64,000 nt of DNA from Proteles cristata cristata (GCA_017311185.1 JAESUZ010003292.1:62001-126000), one strand, 5' to 3'; positions 41,509 through 52,664 are shown, counted from the stretch's first letter. Program-made: numbers and translations. Notes: generated by a model from the sequence alone, not told the origin.

Positions 41509-41849
41509 AAAAAAGAAAGGTATTACTGTTAATTTTTTAGGCATGATAATAATAGTGTGGTTATTTTTAAAGCAGTCTAGGGATACATACTTAAATATTT
41601 AAGACACAATAATACAATGTTGTGACTTACTTGAAATAACCTGGGAGGGGCGGGTAGTTATTATTGAAGCAAGTTTGTCTCTGAGTTAAGAATCACTGGA
41701 CGCTGGGTGACCAGTCATGGGAGGGGGGACGAGTCATCACACAATTCCTCTCTGCTTTTGCCTGTGTTTGAATTTTTCAACCATAAAAATTTTTGGTCAA
41801 TTTTTGACCATAAAAAGTCAAAAAGAAATAAGGTAGCTAAAAAGGATTT

Positions 41850-42061
41850 TTTTTTATAAATATTTTTTAAATTTATTTCTAGGAGAGAGAGAGAGAGACA
41901 GCGTGAGCAGGGGAGGGTCAGAGAGAGAGGGAGTCACAGACTGAAACAGGCTCCAGGCTCTGAGCTGGCAGTCAGCACAGAGCCCGACGTCGCCCACGAA
42001 CCGCGAGATCATGACCTGAGCGAAAGTTGGACCCTTAACCGACTAAGCCACCCAGGCGCCC
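41850..42061 (-). mobile_element. CAN-SINE, younger type, reverse
   Basis: Reverse young copy with a small deletion in the tRNA part (CCCGACGTCGCCCACGAACC), ending CACCCAGGCGCCCC. Flanks AAAAAGGATTTTTT and GAAAAGATTTTTAA are similar. Confidence 0.94.
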
Positions 42062-42069
42062 CTATATGA

Positions 42070-42272
42070 AAAGATTTTTAATGTTTGTTTATTTTTGAAA
42101 GAGACAGAGCACAAGCAGGGGAGGGGCAGAGAGAGAGGGAGACACAGGATCTGAAACAGGCTCCAGGCTCTGAGCTGTCAGCACAGAGCCCGACGCGGGG
42201 CTCGAACTCCATGAGATCATGACCTGAGCTGAGGTCGGATGTTCAACCAGGTGAACCACCCAGGCACCTCTG
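42070..42272 (-). mobile_element. CAN-SINE, older long type, reverse
   Basis: AGATTTTTAATGTTTGTTTA to CACCCAGGCACCTC, in direct tandem with the copy on its left. Confidence 0.92.
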
Positions 42273-42319
42273 AACCTGTTCGAGGGTTCGAGGCTGCCTG
42301 ATTCCCTGGTCAGATTTCT

Positions 42320-42585
42320 TATATTCTACAACAGTGCAGTTTTTGACCTGTCCCCTGGTCCCTTGATAGTTTTTATCTTATTCAAGAAGTTCCTCCTCCG
42401 GGAATGCCCCTCCATTTAACATTATAATTTGGAAACGTGCCTTTAACGTTCCTCATAGACCAGGAAGTCCCTGAAGATGGGGCTCCCGTCTTACCCTCTT
42501 TCTTTTAACTCATTCTTGAAACTAGCTCTTTGTAGATCCTTGATAAGGATTTGTTGGACAAACAGGCGGATAAATAGATGAATGG
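42320..42585 (+). mobile_element. L2 3' end remnant
   Basis: AGGAAGTCCCTGAAGATGGG and TAAGGATTTGTTGGACAAAC resemble the end of L2. Diverged. Confidence 0.5.
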
Positions 42586-43214
42586 GGCCTGGTCTCATTC
42601 CTCTATCACCGGTCGGCAGCTCGTGCACCTCTATAAACTCCCGGTTCCCTTCCCTCAGGTGGAGGGAGATCCATTTGCCACAAGCCCGTCACCAGGCCAC
42701 AGACTGTCTCTCTGTGTCTCAGCCCCGTTTTCTTCTGTCTCAGTCCCTTTCGGAGGCAGGCTGTCCCAGGTGGTGGCACATATGGTCCCTGGCAGCCTCT
42801 CGTCACACCCTACTGGCAAGCCACCCCCGCGGAAAAGAACGCTTCTCTGTACGGAGTTCCAGAAAAAGTCCAGCAATTAGGACCCACGAGACACGCTGCA
42901 GGGCTTGCTTGGCACCAACTGCCGTGGCCGACGGGAGATGGGCTGTGCCGATCTCCCAGCCTGGGCTTCTCAGGAGACTAACCCCCCGCCCCCACCCCCC
43001 CCCACCCCCTGCCCAGAGCTGGAGCCGAGGCGGAAATGGGGTGCTTACCCTAAAGGAATATGACGGTGTTCTTACCAAAGGGATGGAGAAGTGAAAGCAA
43101 GATAGGAAACCGACAGATTCCACCCCACCTGTTGTAGAAGGAGATACCAAGCTTTACGTAAAAAGAGCGATTTTTCTTACAGACTGGTGTTGGGCACTTG
43201 GTTTTTTTTTGTTT
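42586..43214. other. Intergenic DNA, nothing recognised
   Basis: Open frames on both strands at 42578-43150 overlap and show no domain. A C-rich run lies at 42980-43010. Confidence 0.45.
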
Positions 43215-43300
43215 GTTTGTTTGGTTTTCATTTTGATCACTGAAGTCTAGGTAGCATCCAATGTCATGTTAATTACAGGTGTACAGGTATCTGTTGTTTC
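43215..43300. mobile_element. Short L1 3'-end-like fragment
   Basis: ATTTTGATCACTGAAGTCTA and AATTACAGGTGTACAGGTAT resemble a widespread L1 3' end. Confidence 0.5.
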
Positions 43301-43309
43301 CTGGACTTC

Positions 43310-43340
43310 AAAAAATTTTTTTTAATTTTTATTTGTTTTT

Positions 43341-43374
<34 letters not shown>

Positions 43375-43510
43375 CAGACACAGAATCTGAAGCAGGCTGC
43401 AGGATCTAAGCTGTGAGCATAGAGCCGGACGCAGGACTTGAACCCATGAACGGTGAGATCATGACCTGAGCTGAAGTCGGACGCTTAACCGACTGAGCCA
43501 CCCAGGTGAC
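43310..43510 (-). mobile_element. CAN-SINE, reverse
   Basis: Reverse copy with a GA-rich tract ending GAGCCACCCAGGTGACTC. TTTCCTGGACTT before and TTTCCTGGACCTT after mark the target-site duplication. Confidence 0.92.
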
Positions 43511-43884
43511 TCTGGCTTTCCTGGACCTTTGAAAAAGAGCTGCCTCAGCTGGGTGACAGGGTGTCCGGGGCCCCTGAAAGCCCTTCCCCATTGGTGCTGG
43601 CCCCCTCCCCCCTCCCTGATCCTTACCCAAACCTTCTTTGTCTCTCATTTATACTTCGCCTCCAAACATGCTCGGATCTCATCTTTCCTGGCTCACTATC
43701 CCTTTTAGCAGCTACAATCGAGGAATACTGGGGCTCCTGGCTGCCACGTCCCTGCCCAAGCCCGCAGGGCCCGTCACGGCACACTCACCTTTGGATTGTT
43801 GGTGGCTGTCAGGCAGCGGTAAAGAGAGCCCGGATGACATGGCTGAGCCCCTCGGGGCAGCCACACCGGAAGGAGCTGTTCCCC
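43511..43884. other. Intergenic DNA, nothing recognised
   Basis: Several overlapping frames without domains; no named repeat. Confidence 0.45.
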
Positions 43885-44320
43885 AGTTGTGGATGGAATC
43901 GCATCCTCCAAAAAGATACATTGAAGCCCTAACTCCCGGCACCTGTGATTGTGACTTTATTGGGACACAGGGGGGTCTCCGCAGGTGTAATCGAGGTCAG
44001 CCGGGGCCATTGGTTGTTCTTCATAAGAAGCACAGAGACAGACGCTTAGGGAGAATGCCACGTGGCAATCGGAGCGACGGGTCCACAAGCCAAGGATGGC
44101 TGATACCACCAGCAGCTGAGAAAGGCATGGAACGGAGTCTGCCCTCCAGCCTCCAGAGAGAGAGAGAGAGAGAGAGTCAGTCAGTCAGTCTCTGGAAGGA
44201 ACTAACCTTGCTGACTCCTTGACCTCAGACTTCTAACCTTCGGGACTCTGAGAGATGAGTGTCTGCTGTTCTGTGCCACCTGATTCGTGGTCATTTGCCA
44301 GGGTCTCAGAAGGAAATGTA
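43885..44320 (+). mobile_element. MLT1-like MaLR LTR
   Basis: TTGAAGCCCTAACTCCCGGC, GTGACTTTATTGGGACACAG, CATAAGAAGCACAGAGACAG, GAATGCCACGTGGCAATCGG and CTCAGACTTCTAACCTTCGG follow the MLT1 LTR order. A GA-rich expansion occurs near 44155-44175. Confidence 0.75.
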
Positions 44321-44519
44321 ATCCTGTGTTTCTCCTTGACTTTATCACCACGACGACCCTCACACACTTCTGACTCCAGATGTGAGGGATTCTCCCCACC
44401 AACGGGGGATCTTAGGACTCAGCTCAGCACCGGCACTGTCCACGCCAGATCCCCCAGGTCAAGGGCTCCGTCCCACAGGTGTGCCCTTGAGACACCAGCT
44501 CCAGGTCGAGGCTGTCACC

Positions 44520-45115
44520 TTTGCTTCCGAACGACCTGCTGGAGTTCGGAGGTTCCGCCGACCCCTCCTCGGGCTTGAGCGGCGCTCGGAACTGGAGAAA
44601 CCTGTTAGTTACTAGATGATTGGTTTGTTATACAAGGACCTAACTCAGGAAGAGCAGGTGGATGGGATGCAGAGGGTGAGGTATGGGGAGGGGGCTCAAA
44701 GCTCTCATGCCCTTTTGGAGTAAACGCCCCTCCCCATCCCCCAATCTCCACGTGCTCACCAACCCGGAAGCTCTCTGAAGCCCCTCCTTTTGGGTATATA
44801 CAGAGGCTTCATTCATCATGATGGATACTGATTCAATCTCCAGCTCCTCCCTCCTCCCCAGAGGTCATGGTGGGTGGGGCTAAAAACTCCCACCCTCTAA
44901 TCCCACCACTGGATGTCCTGGCAACCAGCCCCCATCCTGAAAGTGACCTAGCGGCTTTCCAGAAGACCCCTCTTGAACATAACAAGACACCTTTAATGGC
45001 TCTCATCCCTTAGGGAATTCCAAGGGCTTTTGGAGCTTTGTGCCAGGAGCCGGGAAGAAGACCAAATATATATATTTCTTATTACGCATCACAATTTCGC
45101 AGCAGCCCTAGCAAA
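44520..45115. repeat. Dispersed repeat, copy 1 (LTR-like, family not named)
   Basis: GACCTGCTGGAGTTCGGAGG, ATACAAGGACCTAACTCAGG, TGGATGTCCTGGCAACCAGC, AGACACCTTTAATGGCTCTC and GAAGACCAAATATATATATT have counterparts in the same order at 50555-51420. It looks like a solitary LTR of an old mammalian endogenous retrovirus, without coding content. Confidence 0.65.
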
Positions 45116-45439
45116 ATCATACACCCTCTCATTCTCTCCTCCTGCCTTTGTGAGCCAATGAATTGCCAGGTTGCTGAAGCAAAACTGTTTCCGTCACTGA
45201 CTGCCAACACCCTAAATAACCCGTGTTCCCTACTCCGTGTGATAAGGATGGAAAGAGATTAGACCCTGTTCCTTACCTTTGGGTCATCCATCCTGTGGCA
45301 CTAACCCCAGCCCCATCTGACCTGACTGGGGTCAAAACTAGTGAGGAGGGTGGGGAAAAAAATCCAGTGCCATACTGGGAAGGCAACTGCTTACCCCTTG
45401 GTTAACGGAAGTGACTCATTAGGGACAGTTCAGCCTCCA
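45116..45439. other. Intergenic DNA, nothing recognised
   Basis: No gene or named repeat recognised. Confidence 0.45.
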
Positions 45440-45590
45440 ATCAAAAATGCTAATGGCTTCCTGTCCCATCCAAGATAAAAGGTGGACTCCTTAACCTGGC
45501 ACTCAAGGCCCCAGCCCATATTTCCACCATCTCCCACTATTTCTGACTCCCTCCGTGCCACGGCCTTGGCTCCAGCCGCATCCAATTAGT
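45440..45590 (+). mobile_element. L2 remnant
   Basis: CATCCAAGATAAAAGGTGGA, ACTCCTTAACCTGGCACTCA, AGGCCCCAGCCCATATTTCC and TGGCTCCAGCCGCATCC match L2 text in order. Confidence 0.75.
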
Positions 45591-45750
45591 AATTATTCCA
45601 TGAGGACACCATATGCGCTCGAAAATCATTAGAGTCACTCACAGGAGCTGTGTGCAGAGTCCTTTTCTGCACCTCCGAGTCCTACCCATCTACACTGGTT
45701 TCCAGGGGCTGGAAATAAATGACCACCACTGGCTGGGTGGACAGAAATGT

Positions 45751-45804
45751 ACAATCTACCCCCCACCATGGGGCTTGAACTCATGACCCCAAAATCAAGA
45801 AATG
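45751..45804 (-). mobile_element. Very short CAN-SINE insertion
   Basis: ACAATCTACCCCCCACCATG GGGCTTGAACTCATGACC is the reverse of the older short SINE. GGACAGAAATGT occurs on both sides (45739-45750 and 45805-45816), so a truncated copy of about 54 bp was inserted. Confidence 0.8.
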
Positions 45805-45816
45805 GACAGAAATGTG

Positions 45817-46424
45817 TTCTCTCGTGGTCATGGAGGCTGCATGTCTGAAATGGGGTTCAGCAGGGCTGGGCTCGCCCCAGAAGCTCTACGGGGGTTGGGA
45901 TGGGGGGGATGCCTGCATTCTGGTGGCTGCCGGTAATGGTGGTCGTTCCCTGGCTTGTAGACATACCACTCCAATCTCTGTTGTCACCTGGCGTTGTTCC
46001 TCCCCATCTGTGTCTGTGTCCAACTTTCCCAGTCCCTGGATGGGGGCTCCCCCTGCTCTGGTATGACCCCGCCTCTTGACTTGATCACACCTGCCAAGAC
46101 CCAATGTTCATGTCAGGTCACACTCGCAGGAGCGGGGCTTAGGAAGGACTTGCGCAAATCTGTTTGGAGGGCGCCATCCTCCTGCGGAAGCTCGCAGCCC
46201 TGTCTCGCGGGCAGTTGTGAACTTCCTCGTCCGTACGGTCCAAAGCCCTTGGCTGGCACCAGGCAGCCAACCATTTGTACGCGTTCGCCATTTTGAATTA
46301 GTTGAACTGGTAAGCAGAAACACGGTAAAATGAGGCAGAAGGTAGGTGCACTGTGAACAGGCCAGGATGGTTTTTGAGCCACTGGGAAAGGAATCCAGGT
46401 AAAGCCATCCTCCTAAGGACTGAC
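45817..46424. other. Intergenic DNA, nothing recognised
   Basis: No gene or named repeat recognised. Confidence 0.45.
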
Positions 46425-46560
46425 ATGCGCTCAGTCTCTCTGTCCCTATTTTGCATGCAACTCGTCTGCCTCAGTTTCCCACTTGTAATAGCAGAGTATC
46501 TGCCCTTGCACCCTCTAGATGGGAGGGTTTTGAAATGCTCTGAGGCCTGAGAGGAGTCTT
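46425..46560 (+). mobile_element. Possible MIR remnant
   Basis: TCTGCCTCAGTTTCCCACTTG TAATAG resembles the MIR core; the rest is weak. Confidence 0.5.
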
Positions 46561-46697
46561 TGAGACCCAAGAGTGGCCCCTGTCCAGCGCCTGAACCAGC
46601 CTGGAGGCTCAAGGACAGTGAGGAATCCCCTGATCCCTATCATTCCATGAGAGCCTCCAGCCCAACTCTGACGGCCCAGTTGAAAACCCCAAAACTA

Positions 46698-46914
46698 GGG
46701 GCGCCTGGGTGGCTTAGTTGGTTAAGCGTCCGACTTTCGCTTGGGTCATGATCTCGCGGTTCGTGGGTTCGCCCCGCGTCGGGCTCTGTGCTGACTGCCA
46801 GCTCAGAGCCTGGAGCCTGTTTCAGTCTGTGACTCCCTCTCTCTCTGACCCTCCCCTGCTCACGCTGTCTCTCTCTCTCTCTCCTAGAAATAAATAAAAA
46901 ACATTAAAAAAAAA
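46698..46914 (+). mobile_element. CAN-SINE, younger type, complete
   Basis: Near-consensus copy with a small deletion in the B box (GGGTTCGCCCCGCG). Exact target-site duplication GAAAACCCCAAAAC at 46682-46695 and 46915-46928. Confidence 0.95.
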
Positions 46915-47256
46915 GAAAACCCCAAAACCAGATGCACACCGGGAAGCCCTCTGTGCCGGACTGCCCCACGGGGCAGCGCAGATCCCACGGTGCCCCTGGA
47001 AGTGCATGGGCTGGTGACTGAGCCCCGAAGGCGCGGCTCCCAGCAGTGCTCCCTTCCACCCTCCGTGGTCTAAGCACTGACAGCACTGGAGATAACGCAT
47101 CTGCCCCAAGACAGGAATAACACTGCGGAGTCCTACTCATCCTGAAATAGCTGAGAAATCATCGCCCGGGACCTTGACGCCTGTCTTTCAGACAGAGACT
47201 TGCAGAGAGCGGCCCAATGAAACAGCTTTGTTTCTTCCTCTTCATTAGACAGTTTT

Positions 47257-47477
47257 TTTTTAATTTTTTTTAATGTTTTTATTTATTTCTAGGAGAGAGA
47301 GAGAGACAGCGTGAGCAGGGGAGGGTCAGAGAGAGAGGGAGTCACAGACTGAAACAGGCTCCAGGATCTGAGCTGGCAGTCAGCACAGAGTCCGACGCGG
47401 GGCTCGAACCCACGAACCGCGAGATCATGACCCAAGCGAAAGTCGGACGCTTAACTGACTAAGCCACCCAGGTGCCC
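47257..47477 (-). mobile_element. CAN-SINE, younger type, reverse, complete
   Basis: Reverse young copy. Exact target-site duplication TTCATTAGACAGTTTT at 47241-47256 and 47479-47494. Confidence 0.95.
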
Positions 47478-47784
47478 CTTCATTAGACAGTTTTAATTAG
47501 ATCCCGAATCAGGCTCTGGGACCCGGATTCCAGCAACTTCTCCGTTAGGCTTCCTCTCTGCTGTTTCGGTCATTCTTGCAGAATGGGGCGGTGGATGTAC
47601 GGGCTGCGTGTCTGAGAGCAACTGGCCTCCTTAGGAAAACTACCAAGATATTCAAGAGGAAAAGGAAATATTACTAACAGTCCTCATTTATAGCACTACG
47701 CCACCTTATCAAGTGCTATTTTAAGCACTTTGCATAGGTAGTACTGCAATAGAAGGCTATGATCATCTCAAATATTCTCGGCCA

Positions 47785-48110
47785 CTCCTTGTGGGAGAAT
47801 TACGTCTCCCCCAGAATGCTGACACCACGCTCAGCCAAGGAAATGCTAGCAGACGTAACACGTCATTTTCAAGAACAAGCCTTAGGAGCCATGGCACGGA
47901 CCCACCATTAGCCACCCTTTCCAGGCTGCCCTGAAGCAGCAATGTTTCCGATATGAGCTGCTCCTTCAGGCCTGTCCCAAGGGGAAGACCCAAAGCCAAC
48001 CTGTAATGCACATGCAACATGAGCAAGAAATAAACCTCTGTTTTCCTAACCCACTGAGTGGAGATGTTCGTTACTACAACGCAACTTAGCTTAACGTTAG
48101 TTAGCATCAT
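47785..48110. repeat. Old dispersed repeat, LTR-like, family not named
   Basis: ATGAGCAAGAAATAAACCTC TGTTTTCCTAACCCACTGAG and the ending TACAACGCAACTTAGCTTAA resemble the 3' end of a widespread mammalian repeat. Uncertain. Confidence 0.45.
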
Positions 48111-48488
48111 CCCCAGAGACCGTCTGGCCTGAAATCATACACCCAGGATCCACATGCAGGCGGTCCGGCATCAGAGTCCATGCTCTTGACCACTTCATCA
48201 CGTCTCCTTGGAAAATGCCTTGTCGTTTTCCTGCAAGACCCGTTTGGCTGGCAAGATCCCCACGTAGACTCTGTGTTTCTTCCTTATTTGGCAGAGGTAA
48301 TGAAGAAAAATCAGCAGATCATTTGGTCTTTGGGAGGCAGAAGAGACCAGGTAGATAGACTCCACATGATAAACCATGACTGGTTATTGACCAAGCTGGA
48401 TTCATTGGTATGTAAACAGGAAACACCTTTATCTTTCCCACACCAGAGTCTCTCAGGAACTGAGAAACTTTGAAATCAAATTTTGTGT
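48111..48488. other. Intergenic DNA, nothing recognised
   Basis: No gene or named repeat recognised. The 97-codon frame at 48180-48473 has no domain. Confidence 0.45.
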
Positions 48489-48506
48489 AAGAACTCCGAG
48501 CTCAGG

Positions 48507-48690
48507 GCACCCTGGTGGCTCAGTGGATTGAGCGTCTGACTTGGGCTCACGGTTCACGAGTTCGAGCCCCGCTGATGGCTCAGAGCCTGGAGCCTGCTTC
48601 AGATTCTATGTCTCCCTCTCTCTGCCTCTCCCTTGCTCGCGCTCTGTCTCTCTCTCTCAAAATCAAACATTAAAAAAAAAAAAAAAAAAG
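48507..48690 (+). mobile_element. CAN-SINE with internal deletions
   Basis: GGCACCCTGGTGGCTCAGTG, then GGGCTCACGGTTCACGAG (the GGTCATGATCT part is missing) and a long A tail. AAGAACTCCGAGCTC before and AAGAACTCTGATCTC after flank it. Confidence 0.9.
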
Positions 48691-48715
48691 AAAGGAAAGA
48701 AAAGAACTCTGATCT

Positions 48716-49234
48716 CCCAGCCATTTGAAAGCTTCTCTCTCCAGCCCCAGGTTTGGAAATTTGCAACAGGGAAGGGGTCACGGAGGTGGGAGGGGTCCCC
48801 CTGATTTTGATCTTCACCTTCAGAGCCTCAGGCTCTTGCAGAATTAGGGCTGAGGGTGGCATGGGGAATGTGGGGCAGGGAAGGTTTTTCTTGGCTTGAA
48901 TGCTCTCTGCGTGTGGCAGGTGGTCAAATGCCGGCTCTTTGTGACAAGGGGCTCTTTGATGACTTCCCCAGAGAGTCTCCCACTGGGGACAGCCCACAGC
49001 TCTACTTTGTGGTTTGGATAATGATGCACCTGGCCAACCACTCAGGGCTTAGTCAGACTTCTTCCCCACTGGCTTCTGGATCCAACCTCTTCCTGCTGGG
49101 GTAGACCAGTTCTCCGCAGAAGACTCTTATCCTGGGGTCGTTTTGTAGTTAAACAGCTGCATTGGGATATAGGTAGTTGGCTTACAACAGATTGTATATA
49201 TTTGGAGCGCATTACATGATACTTTTTGACTTTT
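48716..49234. other. Intergenic DNA, nothing recognised
   Basis: No gene or named repeat recognised. Confidence 0.45.
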
Positions 49235-49432
49235 TAAAAAAAAATATTTATTTTGAGAGAGAGAATGAGGTTGGGGCAGAGAGAGAAGGAGAGAATCCCA
49301 AGCTGACTTCATGCTGTCGGCACAGAGCCCGATGCGGGGCTCGAACTCACGAAGCATGAGATCATGACCTGAGCTCAAATCAAGAGTCGGGTGCTCCACC
49401 AACTCCGCCACCCCCCCGCCAGGTGCCCCAAT
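49235..49432 (-). mobile_element. CAN-SINE, old, reverse
   Basis: AAAAAAAATATTTATTTTGA to the disturbed head CGCCACCCCCCCGCCAGGTGCCCC. Confidence 0.88.
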
Positions 49433-50177
49433 AAGTTTTGGCTTCTGAAGGAGCCCAATGAACCAGAATCAAGATAATGAACATTCCATCGCACCCCAAA
49501 ATTTCCTTGTGACCTTTGGTGATTCCTCTCTCTCGGTCCCTTCCCGACCCTCAGGCAACCTCGGAGCACACAACAGATAAGCTTGCGCTTTCTAGAAGTT
49601 TATATAAATGGCATCACACAGTGTGGACTCTCAGTGAGCTGAAGCAGCATCATTCTTCCTAGGTTCTTCATGGAGGCCCTTTTCAAATAACAAGCTTGAC
49701 CACTTTCAAGGGGCACACTGGGCCCACCGGAAGGTCCATGCCCCTGGGTCCTGTCACACGGTGGAAGTGCAGCTGTCCTGAGCCCCTTTATTTTCCTGGA
49801 TGAGGCCACCCCGCAGGCGAGGCCGCGCTCTCTAAGTACCTGAAGGTCCATCTCATTGGCTCAAGGAAGGAAAAGACACCTCATCGGGATGACTCAGTTC
49901 TCTATCCAGTTGCCTGTGGGTACCTCAGTTTCCCTTGTACAACCTCCAGTGGCTGATGCTCTGAGGGCCCCCCCAGTCGGTTTCTTGGGTCACTGTAGTG
50001 AGTTCTGCATAGATGGTTTGGAGCCTTTCTGTAGTGGGTATGCGGGCACCTGACATCCTGTGTTCTCAGCGAGGGGGGCTCGGCGGAGCCAGAGACAACA
50101 GGGTATGTTTCATGTTAATACTCTGTGTGATAACTTGGAGGTTCAGGGAGGCCCTTGTGTAGAAAACGCTCCCATTG
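49433..50177. other. Intergenic DNA, nothing recognised
   Basis: No gene or named repeat recognised. Confidence 0.45.
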
Positions 50178-50400
50178 GGGCGCCTGGGTGGCTTAGTCAG
50201 TCGGTTAAGCGTCCGACTTTCGCTCAGGTCATGATCTCGCAGTTCATGGGTTCGAGCCCCGCGTCGGGCTCTGTGCTGACTGCCAGCTCAGAGCCTGGAG
50301 CCTGTTTCAGTCTGTGACTCCCTCTCTCTCTGACCCTCCCCTGCTCACGCTGTCTCTCTCTCTCTCCGAGAAATAAATTAAAACATTAAAAAAAAAAAAA
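50178..50400 (+). mobile_element. CAN-SINE, younger type
   Basis: Young diagnostic positions, with a 4-bp duplication in the A-box region (TTAGTCAGTCGG) and tail CTCCGAGAAATAAATTAAAA. Confidence 0.94.
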
Positions 50401-50472
50401 AGTAAATGCCCCCGTAAGGGTTCCGCATCCAATTCCAACATCGGTGTGTGTGTGAGTGGGGAGGGGATGACC

Positions 50473-50524
50473 CACACCGACCCGCAATTCTCACACACCG
50501 ACCCGCAATTCTCACACACCGACT
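50473..50524. repeat. 21-bp tandem repeat, about 2.5 copies
   Basis: Unit CACACCGACCCGCAATTCTC A repeated exactly at 50473-50493 and 50494-50514, then CACACCGACT. Confidence 0.9.
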
Positions 50525-50554
50525 AGTATCCTACCATTCAGCTACAAGCCCAGG

Positions 50555-51420
50555 GTGTCCCCTGCGCTTCTGACAGACCTGCTGGAGATGGGAGGTTCCA
50601 ACGACCCCCCCCTGCCTTGGGTTCGATTAATTTGCTGCAGAGGCTCTCAGAATTCAGAAAAGTGTCTTATTTGCTGGATTACCGGTTTATCATAAAAGGA
50701 TGTAATTCAGGAACGGCGGGATAGAGGAGGTGGGGGGGATGCGTGGGAAGGGGCTCAGAGCTGCCAGAGTCCCCTCCAGGCACCACCCCTCCCCCACATC
50801 TCCACCTGTTCACCGACCTGGAAGGTCTCGGAAGCCCTCCTTTTGGGGTTTTGTAGCGGATTCGTTGCACCGTCTTGAGAGTCATGGTTGATTAAATTAT
50901 TGGCCTCTGGCGATGGATTCGAGCTCCAGCCTTTTTCCTTCCGCAGAAGGTGGGGGTTGGATGAAAATGCCACCCCCCCATCACGCAGTTGGTTGTCCTG
51001 GCAACGGCCCCCTCCCACAGGTGCATCCTGCCTCATTAACAAAAGGAAAGACACCTTTTATGTCTCCCTTCATTTAGGATATTCCTAGAGCTTTAAGAAG
51101 CCCATTCCATGATCACCTGGGTGGTTGAGTTGGTTAAGCATCCAATTTAGGCTCAGGCTGCGATCTCGCTGTTCATGGGTTCGAACCTCAGGTTGTGATC
51201 TCGCCTTCATGGGTTCGAGCCCTCCAATGGTCCCTGTGCTGACAGCTCAGGCCCTGGAGCCTGATTTGGACTCTGTGTCTCCCCCTCTCTCTGCCTCTCC
51301 CCTGCTTGCTCTCTGTCTCGGTCTCAAAAATAAATAAACATTAGGGGAAAAAAATTAAGAGCTCTGTGCCAGAAATGAGGTCAAAGACCAAATATATATT
51401 TTATTATAAATCATGGTATC
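50555..51420. repeat. Dispersed repeat, copy 2 (LTR-like), split by a SINE
   Basis: Same-orientation relative of 44520-45115: GACCTGCTGGAGATGGGAGG, TTGGTTGTCCTGGCAACGGC, AGACACCTTTTATGTCTCCC and AAGACCAAATATATATTTTA. A SINE at 51109-51350 separates the last part. Confidence 0.65.
51109..51350 (+). mobile_element. CAN-SINE with an internal duplication
   Basis: Head TGATCACCTGGGTGGTTGAG. A segment of about 35 bp holding the B box is repeated: CAGGCTGCGATCTCGCTG TTCATGGGTTCGAACCT, then CAGGTTGTGATCTCGC CTTCATGGGTTCGAGCCC. Confidence 0.9.
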
Positions 51421-52664
51421 ACAGCTCTTAACCCTGATGCCTCATGTTGGACTTGTAACCCAAGTGTGGCAGACTTCACCAGGTCAGGAGATCACATCGC
51501 CCTTTAATGTCCAGATTCCAATAGCCCAGGGCAACCCCCACCCCCACCCCATCACCGCTTCCCTGACCACAGATTTTTACTAGGTTCTCCTCTGCAAGTT
51601 TTCCGGGACTCCAGAAGAAATGCACGCAAGAGCCTATAAAATCTCAGCTTCAAATAAACAACTGATTTGGCGGTGTAACTATTTCCCGTTCAATATTAGG
51701 AGTTGTGCAATTTTGGGGACATACTTATGCTAAAATGCTATCTGTTGTTTATCTGGAATTCAAATGTAGCAGAGAGTCCACATTTCAACTGGGAGCCCTG
51801 TCCCCTCCTGGTGTCTCTCTGTGGCCCTTGGCGCGTCCCCAATTGCAGATTTCAACTTCACCTCCTACAGCGGGAGAACGGCGACACTCTCCCTCCCTAG
51901 AGCCTAGGCTTTTCAGCCCACAAACCTCCAAGACCAAGAAATGGTTTTTCCCTTGGAGCGTCTAAGGCTCCTTCCAAGTTCCCATTTCGGGGACCCCCAG
52001 GGTGACGATCAAGGAAACATCCATTCCTTTTTGGGTAAACCCCACCCACGCCTATAAGAATGTGTTCTTGCCCTTCGTCCCCAAAGGGCATCCAAGCAAT
52101 ATTCTGGAATCAGCACATTTCCTAAAGTCTAGATGGCTTGATTGTTCTAGAATAATCCGGCCTGGGGGAATTATAAGGATCGTCTCAGGTCATGCCTGTC
52201 TGGCTGTCTTTAGGGGGCCTCTGTGGCTGGCAGCTGGCAGTGAAGCTAAGCCTGTAGGCATCTTTCCTGGACCCTCTGATAAGTGTCCCCAGTTTTGGAC
52301 AAGACACCATCACACATCTTCCCAGTAGAAACCACTGGAGACCCTGCTCCTCGGGAAGACACTGGTTTGCATTCCCACGCAGAGACGCGAAGCCCCCCTT
52401 TCCCTAGAAGGTGGTGCTTTCCCTACATCAAGGCAGCCAGTTGCCCTTGGGTTAAAAATCCCAGCTTCTACCTACATAGGAGGACAGCCCTTGCATTTGA
52501 AATGTTGGTTTTCCCTACCCAAAACCATCAAACTTTCTTGAAATCTAGGAATTAGTTTTACCCAAGACTAACTGTTCCCCCAGCCTGGGGATCACCACCA
52601 CTGGTGATTCATCCAACGGATAGATTTTTTCATCTTTGAATGCCTTGCTAGGTTTTTGGATTCA
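51421..52664. other. Intergenic DNA, nothing recognised
   Basis: About 1.2 kb without a recognised repeat, unusual in this window. No coding exon or RNA gene is recognisable; short frames at 51703-51965 and 52002-52555 show no domain. Confidence 0.45.

Larger units (their letters stand above)
40330..41815 (+). repeat. Old dispersed repeat, family not named, split by four SINEs
   Basis: GTATGGACCTTATTTGGAAC, TTGAACACTGGTTGGATATA, TTTTTTAGGCATGATAATAA and TTTGAATTTTTCAACCATAA follow one another as in a 3'-end repeat common in mammalian genomes, probably L1-related. I cannot name it. The SINEs at 40541-40959 and 41042-41508 interrupt it. Confidence 0.5.

Noticed and set aside
43638..44222. 194-codon plus-strand frame
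   Set aside because: Its second half lies in an MLT1-like LTR.
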